Shown here in pieces: positions 12,201 to 22,489 of a DNA stretch of 64,000 nucleotides. The DNA is from Cinnamomum chago (taxonomy: Eukaryota > Streptophyta > Magnoliopsida > Laurales > Lauraceae). Position 1 is the first letter of the stretch. Every line of letters starts with the position of its first letter. The DNA lies in contig CP142451.1 of NCBI GenBank assembly GCA_038049695.1, positions 67,399,501 to 67,463,500 on the forward strand, in the 5' to 3' direction. Under the pieces are notes generated by a model that saw only the letters and a program-made list of their open reading frames with translations, was not told the DNA's origin and made no database searches. The translations under genes were made by a program, and so were the position numbers.

Positions 12201-13340
12201 TCCAAGAGATTAACAAGATAGAAACAACCATTAATATGCAAATTTCGAAATCCATATATAAGTGACAAGGAGCATATGTGCAAGCATGTATTCAATGATC
12301 AAGAACAAGAAACAAACTTAGGGTTTTCTCATAAAACTTTGATAACATTAAAACCATCCATTCATCCACTTGCCTTGGGTTCCAATCTAGCAAATCAAGC
12401 TCCTAATCACCTCTCAAGCTCAAGATCCACAATCTCTACAAAAACCCCCAAAACAAACCCTAAAATGGGTTAAGCAATGAAATGACAAGAAAACCTTTCA
12501 ATAATAAAGCTGGAGCTTCTCTAAGGCTAGAAGATTACAATTCTAGAAGATGAAGAAGAACACTTACTTGGAAGGTCCTCTAATGGACAAGGTAAGCTCA
12601 AAGGAAGTCTTGTGATGGAGGGTTCTCTTCACAAATGGTATCAATGGAAAGCTTGCAAGATGAGGAAGAGGTTGGTGATCTCCATTGCTTGATTGATGAA
12701 CTATTGGTGTGGCTTGGAGATGAAGAAGCAAGAAGAAGAAGAAGAAGTTGCAAGAAAGCCCTAGGCTCAATAGTTGTGCTGGAACAATGGAGAATGGGAT
12801 GCAATGAAGGAGATGGGTTCCTCTTATAAGCAAGTGAGGTTTGGGTCCCACAACTTAAAGAACTTGGGTGGCTGAAATCATCTAATTCGGGACCTCGGAT
12901 GGATTCGATGAAGAAGGAAGAAATGATCGTCGAAATATCTAGTTTCCAAAAAGTATATGTTTCGCGGGTTTCGGGAATATCAAGTTTTGGGTACAGATTT
13001 GGTGTGCAATGACTGTTTTGCCCTCAAGGCCAAGAAATCGGGTTTCGGGTTCTCAAATGGATACGGGGCCAACATGAAAGTTGTAGGATTCCTAAAGATG
13101 AATGCAACGGGCCAAAAACACAATACGAAACAAATCGGGAAAATCTCACAAGTAAATGCAAAGCCGAAAAGGGAACCCCCAAAGGGCCCCACAAGCTACC
13201 AAAGCGCTCAAAAGCCCAAAACTTGAAGAAACCCCATTCTAGCTCACAAAATCAACCCAACAAATACTAATCCCACTGAGAGAAACTAATCCACAAATAA
13301 AACAACACTAATCCAAGAGATTAGGGGTCGGGTTCTCACA
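9253..13340 (-). mobile_element. Gypsy-type solo LTR, 4.1 kb
   Basis: Bounded by TGTCACGCC and GGTTCTCACA on the plus strand and flanked by a perfect ATGAT duplication (9248-9252 and 13341-13345). There is no internal region, primer site or gag, so it is a solo LTR left by recombination of a full element. Orientation is minus, judged from a TATA-like site near 12821-12830 and from the GGGGGCGTGACA end. It contains a minisatellite (9900-10480), GGGACCACGG/ACCGGGTATC repeats near 10765-10835 and CGCTCGAGCG palindromes at 11650-11810. Copies: 31102-35408 (near full length) and a diverged piece at 25571-26938. Open frames inside are not convincing genes. Confidence 0.85.
9900..10480. repeat. Minisatellite inside the gypsy LTR
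   Basis: About six diverged units of roughly 90 bp containing GGATATTTAACAAATCGGGT and ATTCATTTAAAACATG. The same array occurs in the second LTR copy at 31690-32260 with different unit number, showing repeat turnover between copies. Confidence 0.65.
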
Positions 13341-13345
13341 ATGAT

Positions 13346-15275
13346 GACCAACTCGGTGATGTTCCTATCACGGACAAACTGTTTCCTACTTTCGTGAAGT
13401 CTCATCCATTTCTAGTGGAAGGTTCCAGAAACATTTCCCTGAAGAAGTCACCATTGGAAAAAGTCTTGGTCTAAGACCACTTGTCGCCCAGCGCAATGAT
13501 CCCATCAACAATCGCCCTGTCACCTAGGACGTCCAGACCAACCCCATCACTCTCAGCGAGAATCTCCTGCACATGCTTGATCATGCCGAATCCAGTATCC
13601 AAGTGACCAGAAAAGAGAGTCTCGATCCAGGAGCTCAAGACACTTTTCAGCACCGTCTTCGCAAACTAAAGGGATGGCCCAGATGAAGGTTCACCCCGCT
13701 CCATCGATCGACTGCCCATGCTGTGCCCATTCGAAGAGTAATAAAAAAAAACTCTTTCCAATTGGAGACACTGGGGAAGGAATCTTAGTACGAGGTCTCA
13801 CCTCAGCCATATCAGAACCGGTTGTAGAAGCCCCTACCTCTGAATCAACTGCGGGCAATGAACTCTCCTGTCAATAGAAGCCCCTTGCTCTGGTTTTGAA
13901 GAATGCAATGGGATCTCTCCTATCACTTCACAACCTACCAATGAAACACAAAAAGGTATGAATATGATCCTGTTGAAAAAGTCATTATCATTAGGGTTAT
14001 TACTACAAAGTACCTTCTTCGGCGACTGGCGAAATACTTTCTGCCGCCATGAACTCATCCAAAGCACTGTCAAAAGTTGCATCCATGGATGGTTCAAAGT
14101 CGTCAGAATCCTATAGTGAGTCAGCTGACAAGAAAACAAGCAATATGTTAGCAAACGACGGCACAGAGAAAAAAAAAACACAAAAGAAGTCATAACAAAT
14201 GAAGATTCTGGAATCATTCCAGAGTCCCTTGGTTCTTCTTCAAATGTCGCAATCGAATCTGTCATAGCCTCATTGGTCGGAACCTTGGGCATTGCCAAGC
14301 CATCATCCTCTGCTAAAAAAATGGGAGGGGGGGGGGGTTGCGTGGGGAAGGTAAATCAAAACATGAAAAACTCCATGAAAGAAACGGAAAGAGAAAGTCA
14401 AAGAATCTTACCTTCACCAACGATCTCTTCTTCTCCACTCCTCTTTTCCGAAGGCTTATCAGCATCCCCTAACACCTCCTCATTAATGGTGAGAGGGACT
14501 TTCAAATTAGGAGAGTCTTCGTGCCGTCCCTTATTACGGCGCTGCGCTCTCTTCCTATTGCCTCTGTGAGTTGGTTTTCTTGAAGAACCTGCCATGCTGT
14601 CAAACTCAGGTCTCTCACTTGACCCCTCACTAGATGGTCTACTCTTTCCAGTGGACTACATGGAAGCTCGCCTCTGCGCTGCTTGCATCCAAGCGTCGAG
14701 CTCAGCTTCCTCCTCCAACTGCGCTAAGGCCTCGCCAGGTACTTCCTGGACAGCTTCAGATCCGATAACGCCCTGCTCACCAAGAAAGCCTATCTTATGC
14801 TTTTCTCCAGAAAGGAAGGCCAAAACTTCCTCTCACTGGACACCATCTAATCTCCGATGCCCTTCTCAGAAAACTACATAACATCAAGCCCTTTCTTGGA
14901 AAGCCCCCAGTATGCCTAAAAGCTCTCCACAAACCACTTCTTGAAGCCAGTAGTCCGAAAAGTAGACATCTCAGGATAAGAAATCATGGTGGTAGTGTCC
15001 TCCGCTCTATAAAAGGCCCATGCATTTCTGCCATCCTGCAACCTCCAAAGCACTTCACCATACTCAAAGGCGCTCCAACAATGCCTTGAGAGAAGCCCAG
15101 CTGCGGAGCAAAGCGGGAAGGGACATATGGCTAGATATCAAGAAAAAGATGTCTATGGTACACCATTGTGCCGACACGTGTGTTAAAAAGTCACCCCTTC
15201 TCTACATTGGTCAAGGAGTGATGTCTTCCAGACCCTGCCCTAGTGGAGTCATGGGAGGCACAAAAACCAAAGGCC
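13346..15275 (-). pseudogene. Tat antisense extra ORF, 5' part (copy I)
   Basis: Continues the aORF of 8896-9252 upstream of the solo LTR. On the minus strand, coding-like blocks are separated by stretches with splice-like borders. One block (about 14130-14020) encodes DSDDFEPSMDATFDSALDEF and ends GAAG|GTACTTTG. Another (14595-14400) starts MAGSSRKPTHRGNRKRAQRR and is basic then acidic. Farther upstream (15070-14900) lies LWRLQDGRNAWAFYRAEDTT. Stops and frameshifts are present throughout. I do not recognise a named domain. The segment ends where the SIRE-like LTR was inserted at 15276. Confidence 0.55.
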
Positions 15276-16439
15276 TGTTAGGTTTTTGTAAGATTGCTAA
15301 TTTGATGGATACACTATCACTTTCACCGTCATTTGATCACACACTCATACATCTTAGTTTGGACTTTGAAATCTAAGTTTCTTGCTTGCATTTGCATTTG
15401 GTTTTCAAATGATTTAATCCTACATGTTTTAGAACTTAAATGCTCTTTAGAAAACCTAGTTCTTCATGCATGATTTTTGGAAAATCAAGTTAGGCATCTA
15501 GGTTTGTTATTTGCATACATTCCTCATTTTTAGAATCTTATTATTATGCATAAATCATACTGGCCATGATTTCCAAGTTTCAGCTTTTAGAAAATTGAAA
15601 ATTCAGCAGGAACTCCTCACAGGCTAGTGTACTCGGTCAACCGACCCTGCACCCAGTCAACTGAGCCAACTAGCCGTTGGGAAATTCAGCCAGTATACCC
15701 GGTTGATCGAGCCCTGTCCAGGTCGACCGGGGAATCTAGCCATTTGCTAATATGACCATTGGGCCCGGTCGACCTGAGGGTCATGGGGTCGACCGAGTCA
15801 ACTAGCCATTGGACTGATTTTCTATGTAAGTCCATTTCATTCCTCTCTTTCTAGGGGCTTGTTTTAGTGAATCTTTGGAACCATATTGAAGCTTAAGGAA
15901 GAGGAATAAGCTTAGAAAGATAGAGGGCAAATGGAAATAAAAATATTTGATATTCAAAGGTATATCTTTCCAAGTTAAGATTGATTTCCATTTCATTTAA
16001 AATCCATGCATGTTTAACTCTTTGTAACTTCATATTTGCATGATTTCTAGCCTTAACTGAGTTTTTTTGAAAACACCAAATCTTTTAAGCATATTAGATT
16101 GTTTTGCAAACACTCATGTCTCAATCACATGTGTTTTAGTCTTTAAACTTCATACAACTTGTGTAGTATGTCTTTCCAAGTTGTTTTGAATATTTCATGT
16201 GATTAGCTTATCACTTCAATCATCTACTTCTGTACTTAGATTTTCAAATGCATCAAGCATTCATTTAAGAACTTCATTTTAGAAATTGATTGAAGTAAAC
16301 ATTCATACACTTTGAGCACACACCTTAGCTAATTGTTTGTGTATGTTTGTATCTTGTTTTTAACTTTCATATCAGCCTATTTAAGAGGCAAATGTATTGA
16401 GCTTAAATTGTATCTCTTTGAGTGTTTGTGTAGACACTA

Positions 16440-16640
16440 CTTTGAGAGAAATATTTCCTATTGTAAAGGTTATTGCTTAGCCTAAGAAAAGCATAGTGTA
16501 GAGGTTGTTGCTTAGCCTTGGAAAAGCATCTTGTAAAGGTTATTGCTTAGCCTAGAAAAGCACATTGATAGGTTGTTGTTTAGCCTAGAAAAGCATTGTT
16601 GTAAAGGTTAATGCTTAGCCTTTTGAAAAGCATAGATAGT
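16440..16640 (+). repeat. Short tandem repeats in the SIRE-like LTR
   Basis: Five units of about 40 bp built on GGTTATTGCTTAGCC then AAAAGCAT and TGTAAA. They are conserved in reverse complement at 20830-20960 and 28035-28165. Confidence 0.75.
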
Positions 16641-16703
16641 GGAAATCCGGTGGGGTGTTGGTTCACAAGCCGGTAGTGGATGTAGGCATTGAGGCCGAAC
16701 CAC

Positions 16704-16710
16704 TATAAAT
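16704..16710 (+). promoter_or_regulatory. Probable TATA box of the SIRE-like LTR
   Basis: TATAAAT follows the conserved GGCCGAACCAC block about 180 bp before the LTR end. The same block occurs in the minus-strand LTR copies (near 20755 and 27960). Confidence 0.5.
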
Positions 16711-16888
16711 CATTGTGTGATGGTGTATGGTTGTGGTGATTGTTTTAATTAGCTTCCACATTTTGTTTGATAATCATTACTAGTGGCTAGTTAATTTTAA
16801 AGAAATTAAAATTTTCCTTAATTGGTCACTAACTTGTAGCTCACCCTATTCACCCCCCCCCCTAGGTTTAGGATCCCGGACTTTCAAT

Positions 16889-16902
16889 TGATATCAGAGA
16901 CT
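16889..16902 (+). other. Primer binding site (diverged tRNA-iMet type)
   Basis: TGATATCAGAGACT begins two bases after the LTR end; the usual form is TGGTATCAGAGC. Position and similarity make it the primer site of the plus-strand SIRE-like element. Confidence 0.75.
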
Positions 16903-17000
16903 TGTGCTATATTTTAGGATCAAGTGTTTTGAAACTCTTGATTAGGTGTAAAATCCTAGAGTTAAAACCCTAGTGCTGTGTTTGAATGAATATTATTAGA

Positions 17001-18389
17001 ATGGATTCCACTATGTTAGATTGTTTAGATTATTGTATAGATTCCTCTAGACCCCTCTTTCTTCCATCTATTTGAGATTCAAACCTTCAAATTAATAAAT
17101 CTTAATTTGACTTAAAAGAAGAAGAAAATGTTGAAAATGAAGATGACCTTCAACAAGCTTATGATGAATTGTATACATTGTCCTTAGAGCTTGTTAAGAA
17201 AAATTATAAATTAAAAGAAGAATCTAAAAGGCTAAACAAAGAATTAGTTTCTTCAAAAGATGAACTTAGAGAGAAAGAAAAAGTTATACATTATTTAGAC
17301 TCTAAGTTTATGATCTTTTTACATAACCTATCTAATATTAAAGATGAACTAAATGAAATTAAGATAAGTTGTGATGAACTTACTAAAGAAAATTTAAATC
17401 TAAGAGATCAATTACAAAGGCAAGACAAAAACATTAACAACCTAGAATCCAAGTTAACAATTTCTAAGGAAAATGTATCTAATGCTCAAAATAAGATAAA
17501 AACTCTGGAACTTGGATCTAATGTTATTAATGAACTTAAATTTGATTTAAAACTTGCCCATGAAGAACTAAACAACAATAAGGAAATTTAAAATGAATTA
17601 CTAAAAGTTAAAAATGAAAATTCAATCCTTATAAACCAAGTTACTCAACTTGAAAGCTACAAACAAAAGTATGAGTGCAAATTTACCCAAGGTGAAGAGA
17701 AATTTGAAAAATTATTTAGATTGGGTAAATCTCAAAGAGATAGGATGGGTCTTGGATTTGATAGGTATACTTCATATGGCCCTAATTTCACCAACACATT
17801 TGTGAAAGGTGAGCCCTCTTTCTCCTTTGCCCAAAACAAAATGACATTATTGTGGTAAGGAAGGGCATTTCAAATTTGAGTGCAAATTAAGAAAAGTCAT
17901 ATGTCTAAACCCATTTTTGAACCTAAGAAAGCAAAATCTAATTCTATGAAGGGTAAGACATTGAATTCCAACGAAGACTCTAGCAAGTTCAAACAAGTTA
18001 AAACATTTCAACAAGAGTCATCTAAGATAGACTTTAAAAAGACCAATAGTAAAAATAAATCTATCAAAAAGAAACTTCTCACTTTACCTCCTCTAACTTT
18101 GGAAATGAAAGAACTCTTGAAAAAGGTTGAAAAGTTAAACTTAAAGTTCAAAAGACAAAAAGAGGGAGGAAAAGCTAAAAGAAATGAGAAGAATAAAAAT
18201 AAAATGAAACACCAACTTCCAAAGACTAATCATCAATCTAAATATAAAATAGTCAAACCTCAAAGATATGTTGTCAAGTCTAAAAGAACTCAATCTTTAT
18301 CTCCTCTAGTTGGTGAGATTTCAAACATAGACTCCAAAGTTCAAGACCTTAGATGGATACCTAAGGTTAGACCTTTAGACAAATACTAA
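17001..18389 (+). pseudogene. SIRE-like gag remnant with damaged zinc knuckle
   Basis: From ATG 17001 the frame encodes a coiled-coil, Lys/Glu/Asn-rich protein (DDLQQAYDELYTLSLELV and onward), then KFEKLFRLGKSQRDRMGLGF. A CCHC zinc knuckle follows in a shifted frame near 17850 (HYCGKEGHFKFEC), in which the codon for the first Cys is now TGA. A Lys-rich tail runs to 18389. Stops occur after the first 24 codons, at 17589-17591 and near 17860. The N-terminal gag half is missing. The layout matches SIRE/Maximus Gag. No protease, integrase, RT or RNase H follows, so the element is a deletion derivative. Confidence 0.75.
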
Positions 18390-19592
18390 GTTATTTAAGT
18401 TAGATAGGACCAACTTTTTTCTCATTGTTATATGTGTAGTTGGTCTTTAGTCTAGTTCTTTCTACCTGTATTAGTATCCTCTATAGGTTTCAAGTTCATT
18501 TGGTTGAGTCTTACTTGTCTAAAATGCATTTTGAATTTAAAAAGGTATGTTATGATAAAATGCATGTTAATGATCAATTTGATTTGAAAAAGTTTTTAAA
18601 AGTTATACTTTCGTAGTCAATTGATTTGTTTTTCAAATTTGTTTAAATTTGAATGGATTTATAGTCAAACCATTTTTGTCAAAATTAAATGTTTTTGAAA
18701 AATGATTTTAGTCTTACAAGTCTTCATTATTTTAATGGAATTACTTAGAATTGATTTCATAAAATCTCTTTTCTAAAATTTATTAAGCTTGTATGATAGT
18801 TGGGTTAAGGGCAGATTGCTTGTAGATTGACCCATGATTAGTCAGGCCTTTTTACTCTGAACCTGATCAGAAATCAAGTTGTCCCAGTTTGGCCGGTCGA
18901 CCGCGTGAAGTGGCCGGTCGACCGAGCATGCGCACCCAGCAACATAAAATGTTGCACTGGGCTGGTTCTGTTTGAAACAGAATTTCTCCCTTTTGTGCAG
19001 GTCGACAATAGTGTGTGTGCTTAGGTTTCCTCTTCCTCTTTCTCCTTGTTTCCTGAGTTGGTCTCTTCCTTCTTCAACGTGATTCAGCTATTGTACTACC
19101 TTCTCCATTCTCCTAGTTGATTACAAATTTCGTCTCAGGCAGCCATTCATCTTCTCCCATCAGCTTCTCTAGGCTCCATCAGATCTCCAAGTCTGTAGCT
19201 TACTGGTTTTAACTTCTTGTATTATTTTTTTTCTTGCCAGTAATTCCAGAAATCAATTTTTCATTCAGTCCCTATGCTGTAATTTTGAGATCCAGCAGAC
19301 TGTGCATCCAAAGCTCATTCACAGTCCATTCCCAACCTTGGTTTTAGTCTCTGTTGTCTGTGGCTGATTAATTTCTTGGATTTGTGTCTTCTACCTTTTT
19401 TAAGGAGTACTTGTAGTCTTCTGTATACATCTCTTTGGCATCATTCTTCTGTGAAGTACTTAGCTCCAATATTTGCACTCCAAGTGTTTGACAGTTTGCC
19501 TAAACCACACCATTTTTCAATCAGTTGTAGCAGTGCCCATTTTCAACTCTTCTCTTTTGTCTTGAGCATCCTACTCATTGAAATCTTCAAAA
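18390..19592 (+). other. Non-coding spacer of the SIRE-like element
   Basis: AT-rich, no convincing frame. It holds two GGTCGACCG motifs at 18893-18925 and a T/C-rich stretch toward 19590 that may be a leader for the next ORF. Confidence 0.5.
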
Positions 19593-20501
19593 ATGGCACG
19601 CACAAAGCAAACCTTTAGGAGGCCAAGCAAAAAGTCCAAAACAGGCCAAGCTTCTTCTTCCCATAGATCTCCCTCATCCTCTCCTGAAGCTCCTCCTCCT
19701 CCACAGATTCGATTCAATCACATTCCTTCTCCATCCTCAGTTGTCAAATCTTTCCGGAGCAAAGGGATAATCGTTGAGAAGATGTGCATAGTCAAAGATT
19801 TAGTGGACTATGATGTCCCAGCCATCCTTGAAGCCATTGGATGGGGTAGTATCCTAACATGGAGTGGCAACACCTATGCTTCTTCTGTGCATGGCCTTTA
19901 TGAGTCTATATGTGCCTCCACTGCAAATTCATTTACTATCAGATTCCTTCATGGTGAAGAGGTGGTCACTATTGATATGATCTCCTCCATCTTAGGCATA
20001 CCTAGGTCTGATGGACCAAGGTTTATTTCAGAAGTTTTGCCTCTTGATGAGAGAGAGTCAGTGACTCAAGCTCTTTGTGGTAAACCTGAGAACTGGTCTG
20101 CCAAAATCTATCTTCAAGCCTCCTCTATGATCCCTTCCCTTCATAATAAGATTTTTTGTTTAACATTAGATAATTGTAGTACAAATGATTATATTGCAAG
20201 AGTACTTAAAACCCATCTTACAACAAAAGATTCCCTCATATTAAATGGTGATCTATTTCATATGCGTTGTTCTTCGCATATTCTTAACCTTATAATGCAA
20301 GACGGGTTGAAAGAAATAAATTTAATTATTCAAAACATTAGGGATACAATAAGATACACTAAGAATTCAACTAATCGCATTCATAAATTTAGAGCGATTG
20401 TTGGTAAGTTAGAGCTTAGTACTAGTAAGGGGTTACCTCTAGATGTTTCTACCAGATGGAACTCAACCTACTTAATGTTAGAGTCAACAATTTATTTTTG
20501 A
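19593..20501 (+). CDS. Chimeric ORF: retroelement env-like N-terminus fused to hAT transposase fragment
   Basis: Start chosen at ATG 19593 in context aaaATGGC; the open frame extends only to a non-ATG codon further upstream. It gives 302 residues. Residues 1-45 are basic and Ser/Pro-rich and begin MARTKQTFRRPSKKSK. Residues about 50-185 resemble the putative plant transposon/env-like domain carried by SIRE-type and other plant retroelements (YDVPAILEAIGWG, SVHGLYESI, ITVD-like VVTIDMISSILGIP). From about residue 186 the chain changes to a hAT-family transposase core (KIFCLTLDNCSTNDYIARVL, HMRCSSHILNLIMQDGLKEI, DVSTRWNSTYLMLES). The fusion is open with no stop across the join near 20145. Whether it is expressed cannot be told. 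Confidence 0.65.
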   Translation: MARTKQTFRRPSKKSKTGQASSSHRSPSSSPEAPPPPQIRFNHIPSPSSVVKSFRSKGIIVEKMCIVKDLVDYDVPAILEAIGWGSILTWSGNTYASSVHGLYESICASTANSFTIRFLHGEEVVTIDMISSILGIPRSDGPRFISEVLPLDERESVTQALCGKPENWSAKIYLQASSMIPSLHNKIFCLTLDNCSTNDYIARVLKTHLTTKDSLILNGDLFHMRCSSHILNLIMQDGLKEINLIIQNIRDTIRYTKNSTNRIHKFRAIVGKLELSTSKGLPLDVSTRWNSTYLMLESTIYF

Positions 20502-20572
20502 GAAGCGTTTTCTCGATTGGGATTATTAGACCACAACCATAAAGCGATTCCATCAGATGATTATTGGGAGAG
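20146..20572 (+). pseudogene. hAT transposase fragment
   Basis: Matches the central-to-C-terminal part of plant hAT (RICESLEEPER-like) transposases: LTLDN with the catalytic Asp, CxxHxxNL block, then TRWNST. After 20501 a one-base shift leads to another frame that continues the family (EAFSRLGLLDHNHKAIPSDD, then YW). The copy is cut at 20573 by the SIRE-like LTR. Zinc finger BED domain and dimerisation domain are absent. Confidence 0.8.
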
Positions 20573-22489
20573 TGAAAGTTCAGGGATCCGAACCCTAGAG
20601 GGGGGTGAATAGGGTGAGCTTCAATTATGACCAATTTTAGTCAATTTTAACTTCTTTAAAATAAACTAGTCACAAGTGATGATTATCAAACAAAATGCGG
20701 AAGCTTAATAAAAACAATCACCACAAAGCAAGCACCATCACACAAGGATTTATAGTGGTTCGGCCTCAATGCCTACATCCACTACCGGCTTGTGATCCAA
20801 CACCCCACCGGATTTCCACTATTTATGCTTTTCAATAGGCTAAGCAATAACCTTTACAATATGCTTTTCAAGGCTAAGCAATAACCTCTACAATGATGTT
20901 TTTCAAGGCTTAACATCAACCTATCCATTATGCTTTTCTTAGGCTAAGCAATAACCTCTTCAACCAAAGGTTGGTTATCTCTCTAATTAGTGTCTATAAT
21001 ACACTAGATGGAGATACAATTTGTAGCTCATTACAATGCCTCTTAATTAGGCGGATATGGAAGTGAAAAACTAATTCATACACACACACACTATGAATGC
21101 AAAGATGAATGCTCAATGTGTATGTATGATATCCTCAATCATTTTTAAAATGAAAGATCATAAATGTATGCCTAAGGCTTTTGAAAGTTTTAGCTCATAA
21201 AAACATTTATGATTGAGGAAAGAATGCAAGTCACATGTTAAAAATATCAACTTGTTAATGATATGAAAATCAAAGGCTCACAAGTTGTATGAAATTAATT
21301 AGCTCTAAACATGTGATGCATAGGGATGTCAATCAAATCAACAATGTAGCTCATAAAACATAAAAAAAGATTTGATTGAAAATAGTGGACAAATCATATG
21401 TACTTATAAAATCAACTTGAATATGATATACCTATCAAAGAAAAGCAAGTTGTGAAACTTTAAAATAAAGTTACATATGATTTGTAAAGATGTTGAATCC
21501 AAAACATAAGATATATTTGAAAATGATTTTCTTATGTTGAAAAACAACAACCATAGATTTAACTAAGTATAGGAATCATGTTACATATAATTTCAAAGAT
21601 TCTTTCATTAACATGATCTACTTAGATTTACCAATTAAAGTACTACTTGGATTGAATCAAGGTGATGTATCCAAAACAATAGATCAATTCAAAACATAAA
21701 CATGTTAAGGACACAATAAATCATACTTTATCATGCTAGAAAAGATTTATCAATAATTAAAGCAAAGCATGAAAACATATGATTAAGAAAAGTAAAGCTT
21801 ACTTAGAGATTTAACTTCATTAATCCAAGCTTTAGCTTTCCTAATGACCCCTTTCATCCCTTAGCTCATTCCCCTTTCATTGGCCTCAAAACCTCTCAAG
21901 GATGCCTCTTGATCATCAAATTTTTCAAAGGAATGAACCACTATTTATACCCAAAAAGTGGGTTCCTGCGTCTCCCCGGTCGACCTAGCCTTCAACGGTA
22001 ATAAAAATGACCGTTTGAAAAAGCAACCTAACGGCTCTTTACCCTGTCGACCTGGCCTTTAGTTGGCCCGGTCGACCTGGCCTTCCCCGGTCGACCTGGC
22101 ACACTGCGGGTCAGGCCTGGGACCAAAATTCCCAATTTAGCATTTTTCCAAAGTATTTCTTTGTGGGGATTTTTGGGCCATTAAACCAAGCATGGAATCA
22201 TGTTTTAAATCACACTAAGAGGGTTAAAAACATGAAACACAAAAAGCCTAAAAAGATTTGAAAGATTTAGACCATAGGCTTGCTTGATTTCTAAAACTTC
22301 TTTTTAAAAACAAATGCATCCAAGTTTAAAAACAAAACATGCATAAATCAATACTTTTTCAAGTCTAAAAACCAACGCATGTATAAATCAAGATTGCAAA
22401 TTTTTCTAAATCAATGGATATGTGTTTAAATCAAATGATGCTAGAATGATAATGCATCCATCAAATTGCAATCTACAAAATCCCTAACA
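20573..22489 (-). repeat. SIRE-like LTR (3' LTR of a minus-strand element)
   Basis: On the minus strand it runs from TGTTAGGGATTTTG to GAACTTTCA, 1,917 bp. The purine tract AAAGGGGGAGAT lies immediately before its start. It interrupts the hAT fragment. It has five GGTCGACC-like motifs at 21975-22105 and the TTGCTTAGCC repeats. Confidence 0.8.

Larger units (their letters stand above)
15276..16886 (+). repeat. SIRE/Maximus-like copia 5' LTR
   Basis: Begins TGTTAGGTTTTTG and ends CCGGACTTTCA, followed by the primer site; 1,611 bp. The late segment GGCCGAACCACTATAAATC is typical of SIRE-type LTRs. It includes six diverged GGTCGACC motifs (15635-15800), a run of short tandem repeats (16440-16640) and a poly-C tract near 16850. 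Related LTRs lie at 20573-22489 and 27786-29998 on the minus strand; lengths differ by several hundred bases. Confidence 0.85.

Noticed and set aside
13834..14298. One 154-residue protein
   Set aside because: The middle reads through an intron-like segment between two exon-like blocks; splice borders fit better than a single exon.
19593..19650. Histone H3 gene
   Set aside because: Only the first six residues after Met match; no histone fold follows. Kept as a possible tail mimic in the findings.
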